A stretch of 18,848 bases of DNA from Bacteroidota bacterium. GTDB lineage: Bacteria > Bacteroidota > Bacteroidia > Bacteroidales > UBA4417. The stretch spans positions 1-18,848 of the forward strand of contig JAIFMH010000222.1 of assembly GCA_020048595.1 (NCBI GenBank), written 5' to 3'. The notes under the pieces are model-generated. The model was not told where the DNA came from and ran no database searches. It saw only the letters and a program-made list of their open reading frames with translations. The position numbers were made by a program, and so were the translations under genes. This document shows, piece by piece, positions 14,652 to 18,848 of the stretch; within the stretch, counting starts at the first letter, position 1, and every line of letters begins with the position of its first letter.

Positions 14652-15284
14652 TTAACCATAAATCCATACACCTGTATTGATATAACCTGTATCCGAAAGC
14701 TGTTCAAGCATAAACGAAGCCACGTTAGCCCTGGATATCTGGGGATTGCCTTTCAGGATGGTTTTTTGATTTCCGTGCTTTAATCTCCCTGTTTTTGGTC
14801 CGTTGGTGAGACCTGCCGGACGCACCAATGTCCATTGCAGATTGCTCTTCGCAATACGCTCCTCATTGGTTGTATGATCAGCAAGTGGAACCCGAAGCAT
14901 TATATCAGCAATAAAAAACCTGATAAGCCGCCTCATAACAAATCGGCTATCGCCTGCGCCAAGGCTCGATAAATAAATAAAACGCTTTACACCTTCAGCC
15001 TCCATCAGGGTTGCAATATTGTCAATTCCTGTCATAATTTCAGTTGAATGCCTGGTTAACGAACCTCCACCCAGCGTTGAAAGAACTGCATCAGAACCAG
15101 CAATTGCCTCTTTTAGCTTACCGGTATCGTTTAAATTTCCGGTTATAACTTTCAGATTTTGGTGTTGCAACACCAAGGATCCCGACCTGCGGATATAAGC
15201 TTTAACCTGGTGACCTTTAGCTAATGCCTGTTCGGTAAGTATAGTGCCTGTTTTACCATTGGCACCGAAAATAACTACTTTCAT
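14652..15284 (-). CDS. NAD(P)-binding atypical SDR (NmrA / BVR-B-like)
   Basis: 210 residues. The N-terminus VVIFGANGKTG carries the nucleotide-binding GxxGxxG (G7, G10, G13) of atypical short-chain dehydrogenases, followed by the R32-R33 dinucleotide region (AYIRRSGS), GDAVLSTLGGG-like turn (SDAVLSTLGGG) and GVKRFIYLSSLGAGDS. No YxxxK catalytic pair is seen, consistent with the a5/NmrA-like branch that acts as NAD(P)-dependent reductase (flavin or biliverdin type) or redox sensor. It has no signal peptide and should be cytoplasmic. Convergent with the histidine kinase gene (59-bp gap) and divergent from the GH locus. Its upstream region has a 24-bp palindrome about 58-81 bp before the ATG, which suggests repressor control. 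Confidence 0.88.
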   Translation of the reverse strand: MKVVIFGANGKTGTILTEQALAKGHQVKAYIRRSGSLVLQHQNLKVITGNLNDTGKLKEAIAGSDAVLSTLGGGSLTRHSTEIMTGIDNIATLMEAEGVKRFIYLSSLGAGDSRFVMRRLIRFFIADIMLRVPLADHTTNEERIAKSNLQWTLVRPAGLTNGPKTGRLKHGNQKTILKGNPQISRANVASFMLEQLSDTGYINTGVWIYG

Positions 15285-15681
15285 TAATTGTGGCTGTTTT
15301 TAAATGTTTTTGTGTAATGCAGAACTTGTTTAACTCTTGTTTATATAATTTCCGGAAACTATATATTAATTGTAAAAAACAGAAAAGTAGATAAAAAGTT
15401 CTGCACAGATTATTTTATTGTGCATGGCTATTCATTCCATTATTCATAATTTTGAATTACTGCTTTCTGCACTTCTCCCTGGCAAAATTATAATTATTAA
15501 AAACAACAGGAATCTTTTAAATAACTTTGACGAACTTAGCGGCCAGATAATCCTGTTTAGAGCAGCAGTTTTAATTTAACTATTCCCTGGTTTTACTCTC
15601 ATCGCACTTTCACCGTCAAAAGCAAAGAACCTGTAGCGTAATTCCAGTCAGACACATTCCTGAATTCAATTTTATAGAATC
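15285..15681. promoter_or_regulatory. 397-bp divergent intergenic region
   Basis: No gene-like frame is seen. Contents: a 24-bp palindrome at 15342-15365 (separate entry); TGCAGAACTT (15318-15327) with its exact inverse AAGTTCTGCA (15396-15405); another TTCTGCAC at 15465-15472; TGCACA/TGTGCA inverted arms at 15402-15407 and 15419-15424; and a -7-like TAACTTTG at 15522-15529 on the plus strand, which would give the downstream gene a leader of about 145 nt. Confidence 0.55.
15342..15365. promoter_or_regulatory. Near-perfect 24-bp palindrome, likely operator
   Basis: A perfect 10-bp core TTTCCGGAAA (15349-15358) is flanked after one unmatched base on each side by TATATA (15342-15347) and TATATA (15360-15365). 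Eleven of twelve position pairs match. The dyad lies 57 bp upstream of the SDR start codon and 316 bp upstream of the secreted hydrolase-like gene. The symmetry fits a homodimeric regulator; no regulator gene is in the window. Confidence 0.55.
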
Positions 15682-17739
15682 ATGAAAAAAGAATTACCAA
15701 TGAGATTTTTCATTCTGATTTCATTTATTTTTTGCGGGTCGGTATTAAACGCACAAAGCCTGGAATTCTCAATACAGAAACAGCAAACAGCTCAACTACC
15801 CGGAATATCGGTAAATGGGAAAACGATTATTTCTGCACCGCCAGAAGGATTATGGTCAATAGCAACCGCATGGAAATACAGCTGGCCTACCGATTGGCAT
15901 CATGCTTTACCAGCATCGTTTGAACAATCGGGTGACTGGCAAATTGTAAAAGGTGAAATAGTTTTACCGCAAGGAACTTTCAAATTGCGTGATGCGTATC
16001 GTACTGAAAACGGATTGGTAAAATGCATCCGTCGGTTTGAATGGACCGGGAAAGCGGATATTGATTCAATAACACTTTCAGTCCGATGGAAGGTTTTTGG
16101 CGATACCCTGCAAGCATTACTGCCAGGAATATTATATTATGGAAATCCATCAGGCTATAAAAACACACCGGATTGTGTCCCCTATTATTTTGGTAAAGAC
16201 GGCGAGATGGCCATTTTCGAAGACCACCGGTATCCCATGCCCTTCGCCTGCCTCGAATCCTCGGGCAGCGATAAATTCGGAGCCGTTATCCATACTGTTC
16301 CCAGTTCGTTGAGGGATGCAAAACTATTCGATCATTGGTGGTCGATGGGAATAGCTGCACATGGTAGCTTTTCTGAATTTATATTGCTTTCAGGGCCAAT
16401 TGCTTATAACAAACAGAAAAGTATTGCCAAAGCATTGCAATGCGGCACCATGAAATACGATAATACCTTTATTAAAATGAGCCCTGGAATGGTTATCGAA
16501 AAGACATTCTATCTCGATGCTTACCCTCTTTCGTCCACAGGAACTGCGTTTCAGAAACCTGTTCATGATGCAATCAGAATGTATAAACCATTCTATACAG
16601 AAGACTTACCTGAATACCAGGATATTATTGACGCAAAGGTTCAGTTTACACAATCACGCTGGATTGAGGGCGATGGCTTTGCCGGGTTTAATATGTACGA
16701 TAAACGGATGAAACCTCAAATCGTTATGGGTTGGTGCGGCCAGGCTGCTTCGCCGGGATATGCCCTTCAATTGCTCGAAAATAACCAGGCGAAAGTTGCC
16801 GGCATTCACGAAATGGTTCAACGGTCGTTGGATTTCCTTTCGACATGCCCGGTTGATGAACAAGGTTTTCCCGTAATTTTTGATACAAAAAGCAAAAAAT
16901 GGGAAAATCCTGATCCTGTTTCGATGGGACAAGCCATGTACAATTTTGCCAAAGCTGTTGAAAGTGCCCGTATCAATAAACGATACAGAACTGAAAGATG
17001 GGAAGATTTTCTGAAAAAAGCCTGTGATGCTGCGGCAAACCGGATCCTCAATCCTGGATGGAATCCCCGTTCAACTGCTGAAGGATTTTATATTGCTCCG
17101 CTTGCCATTGCTTCAAAACTATTTAATTCGGAAATCTACCGGAAAGCAGCGTTAAAAGCAGCCGACTATTATGCCCTTCGCCACCTGGATATGAAGGAAC
17201 CTTACTGGGGCGGAACACTCGATGCTTCGGGCGAAGATAAAGAAGGTGCCTGGGCGGCTTTCCAGGGTTTTCTGAGTGCATATGATCTGACTAAAGATCA
17301 GAAATATCTCAACTATGCCCAACATGCCTGTGATGTTTGCCTGAGCTATGTTGTGGTCTGGGATATCCCTTTAACGCCGGGCCGCATGGCTGACCACCAG
17401 TTTAAAACCCGTGGCTGGACCGTTGTTTCTCCTCAGAACCAGCACATCGATATTTTCGGTGTTTTCTTTGCTCCGGAAATTTATCGCCTGGGTGAGCTGA
17501 CAAAAAATAAAGATATGAAACAGCTGGCAAAAGTGATGTTCCTAACCTGCGGACAACTCACAGATCCGTATGGAAGCCAGGGCGAGCAGATGCAACATAC
17601 AAATTATGCACAGGCTGGCGATATGTCGGATTTGTACCGCTTACGCGGCGGTTATTCCGAGCATTGGACCGTATTCTGGATCACCGCACATTTTCTGAAT
17701 GCCGCTGCCCGGTTTGAAGAAATGGGAGTAAAATTCTAA
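15682..17739 (+). CDS. Secreted glycoside hydrolase-like protein, probable (alpha/alpha) toroid; family not recognised
   Basis: 685 residues from the ATG at 15682 (ATG at 15700 is an alternative). Signal peptide MRFFILISFIFCGSVLNAQ, cleavage near NAQ, no lipobox. Residues about 25-290 are beta-rich with many Trp/Tyr (LWSIATAWKYSWPTDWHHALP, FDHWWSMGIAAHG). Residues about 300-685 are helical with repeated hairpins and acidic/aromatic loops (RWIEGDGFAGFNMYDKR, EPYWGGTLDASGEDKEGAW, HIDIFGVFFAPEIYRLGEL, GGYSEHWTVFWITAHFLNAAARFEEMG). This layout resembles glycosidases or lyases that join a beta-sandwich to an (alpha/alpha)6 barrel. I cannot match it to a named CAZy family from memory. It is followed after 23 bp by a GH27 alpha-galactosidase on the same strand, so a role in degrading an alpha-galactosylated glycan is likely. 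Catalytic residues are not assignable. Confidence 0.8.
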   Translation: MKKELPMRFFILISFIFCGSVLNAQSLEFSIQKQQTAQLPGISVNGKTIISAPPEGLWSIATAWKYSWPTDWHHALPASFEQSGDWQIVKGEIVLPQGTFKLRDAYRTENGLVKCIRRFEWTGKADIDSITLSVRWKVFGDTLQALLPGILYYGNPSGYKNTPDCVPYYFGKDGEMAIFEDHRYPMPFACLESSGSDKFGAVIHTVPSSLRDAKLFDHWWSMGIAAHGSFSEFILLSGPIAYNKQKSIAKALQCGTMKYDNTFIKMSPGMVIEKTFYLDAYPLSSTGTAFQKPVHDAIRMYKPFYTEDLPEYQDIIDAKVQFTQSRWIEGDGFAGFNMYDKRMKPQIVMGWCGQAASPGYALQLLENNQAKVAGIHEMVQRSLDFLSTCPVDEQGFPVIFDTKSKKWENPDPVSMGQAMYNFAKAVESARINKRYRTERWEDFLKKACDAAANRILNPGWNPRSTAEGFYIAPLAIASKLFNSEIYRKAALKAADYYALRHLDMKEPYWGGTLDASGEDKEGAWAAFQGFLSAYDLTKDQKYLNYAQHACDVCLSYVVVWDIPLTPGRMADHQFKTRGWTVVSPQNQHIDIFGVFFAPEIYRLGELTKNKDMKQLAKVMFLTCGQLTDPYGSQGEQMQHTNYAQAGDMSDLYRLRGGYSEHWTVFWITAHFLNAAARFEEMGVKF

Positions 17740-17762
17740 TCATATAAATCAAAAATGAAATA

Positions 17763-18848
17763 ATGAAACTAAACCTGGTAAATCGAAAAATTAATATCCT
17801 GATCCTCGGGCTTTCCCTGTTAAGCTTTAACATGTCAGCCCAAAATCAGCAATTAGCCCTTACTCCGCCTATGGGTTGGAACAGCTGGAACCTAGTTGAA
17901 GCTGAAGTGAGCGATCCCCTGATCAGGCAGATTGCCGATGCCATGGTTGCTACCGGCATGAAAGACGCAGGTTATCAGTATATAATTATTGATGATTACT
18001 GGGTCGGAGGCCGCAATGCTACCAATCAGCTATTCCCGGATCAGAAACGATTTCCGGGTGGAATGAAGGTTTTGGCAGATTATGTTCACTCAAAAGGGCT
18101 GAAACTGGGTATTTATTCTGATGCAGCTGAATATACCTGCGGAGGCGTTACTGCAAGCTATGGTTTTGAGGAACTGGATGCGCAAACCTTTGCCGACTGG
18201 GGAATTGACTACCTGAAATACGATTATTGCAACGCTCCTGAAGATGTTACCACTGCATTTACCCGCTATAAAAAGATGGGCGATGCTTTACAGAAAACCG
18301 GTCGCCCGATTGTATATGCCATTTGCGAATGGGGACAGCGTAAACCCTGGTTATGGGCGCGTGCAGCAGGCGGACATTTGTGGCGTACCACGTGGGATTC
18401 GCGCGATGTGTGGCAATCGAATGATAAAGATCTTACCGGTGTAATGGAAATATTCGATCAGCAAAAAGACCTTGCTCAATTCGCCGGTCCCGGTGGATGG
18501 AACGATCCCGATCTGTTGATGGTTGGTTTGTACGGAAAAGGGAAATCCTCGTCGGTACGCGGTCGTTTTAAAGGATGCAGCACTGTTGAATACCGTACAC
18601 ATTTTGCGCTTTGGGCAATGCTTTCAGCTCCGCTTATCGTTAATCTTGATGTGCGTTCCATGGACAAGGAAACCTCGGATATTCTCCTAAATAAGGAAAT
18701 TATAGCTATTAACCAGGACAGCCTTGGCAAGCAAGCCATTACACTGTTTATTCGCGACAGCATACAGGTTTTGAAAAAAGAACTACAAAACGGAGATGTA
18801 GCTGTTTGTGTGTTTAACCGCTCGGAACAGCCGGCTTCCTTTAATTTC
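17763..18848 (+). CDS. GH27 alpha-galactosidase, 3' truncated by window end
   Basis: The frame from the ATG at 17763 stays open for 362 codons to the last base, so the C-terminus lies outside. Signal peptide of about 26 residues (ILILGLSLLSFNMSAQ). The GH27 barrel starts with TPPMGWNSWN (34-43), then YIIIDDYW, GLKLGIYSDA, and YLKYDYCN, whose D154 is the expected nucleophile. The acid/base is D212 in WRTTWDSRDVW, placed four residues after the Arg as in human alpha-galactosidase A. GPGGWNDPDLLMVG and LWAMLSAPLIVNLDVR follow, and the beta-sandwich domain has begun at the end. Expected reaction: retaining hydrolysis of terminal alpha-galactosyl residues (alpha-N-acetylgalactosaminidase or related specificity is possible) in the periplasm or outside the cell. 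It is 23 bp after the secreted hydrolase-like gene and probably co-transcribed. Confidence 0.95.
   Translation, partial: MKLNLVNRKINILILGLSLLSFNMSAQNQQLALTPPMGWNSWNLVEAEVSDPLIRQIADAMVATGMKDAGYQYIIIDDYWVGGRNATNQLFPDQKRFPGGMKVLADYVHSKGLKLGIYSDAAEYTCGGVTASYGFEELDAQTFADWGIDYLKYDYCNAPEDVTTAFTRYKKMGDALQKTGRPIVYAICEWGQRKPWLWARAAGGHLWRTTWDSRDVWQSNDKDLTGVMEIFDQQKDLAQFAGPGGWNDPDLLMVGLYGKGKSSSVRGRFKGCSTVEYRTHFALWAMLSAPLIVNLDVRSMDKETSDILLNKEIIAINQDSLGKQAITLFIRDSIQVLKKELQNGDVAVCVFNRSEQPASFNF

Overview
The window looks like part of a chromosome from a Bacteroidota (Bacteroidetes) bacterium, probably an environmental, anaerobic or facultative polysaccharide degrader. This is inferred from start codons preceded by A-rich stretches without Shine-Dalgarno sequences, candidate promoter -7 boxes of the TAnnTTTG type, SPI signal peptides ending in ...AQ, and protein families typical of the phylum (TorF/Gcw_chp-like porin with GlnK-AmtB, GH27 next to a large secreted hydrolase-like protein, Bacteroidota-style sensor kinase). 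I saw no tRNA, rRNA, CRISPR array, transposase or phage gene.

Bases 1-5554 (+ strand): a redox and envelope group. It holds the 3' part of a NuoF/HydB-type flavoprotein with extra ferredoxin clusters, a compact [2Fe-2S]/GltD-like/[4Fe-4S] fusion that seems to lack the NADPH-binding domain, a secreted eight-blade PQQ-like beta-propeller, and a GT4 glycosyltransferase. The spaces between these genes are filled with several kinds of short degenerate repeat: two heptad ladders, five AGACGC palindromes and ACGCAAAG-type repeats. These were not seen in the rest of the window.

Bases 5695-8285 (- strand): a nitrogen-uptake operon, read as porin, then glnK, then amtB, with a terminator-like hairpin after amtB. 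Its upstream region (8223-8629) is very AT-rich and carries four C5 blocks (G5 on the operon strand). Three are spaced exactly 52 bp apart, and the nearest sits at the expected -33 position. This is the most unusual regulatory structure I see.

Bases 8630-14592 (+ strand): a MacB/LolD-type ABC ATPase, a 1099-residue two-module FtsX-like permease, and a membrane sensor histidine kinase without an adjacent response regulator. Convergent to the kinase is a small NAD(P)-binding atypical SDR (14652-15284, - strand).

Bases 15285-18848 (+ strand): a 397-bp divergent intergenic region with a nearly perfect 24-bp palindrome, then a secreted 685-residue protein I cannot assign to a known glycoside hydrolase family, then a GH27 alpha-galactosidase cut by the window end. 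The last two are 23 bp apart and probably form part of a glycan-degradation locus for alpha-galactosylated substrates.
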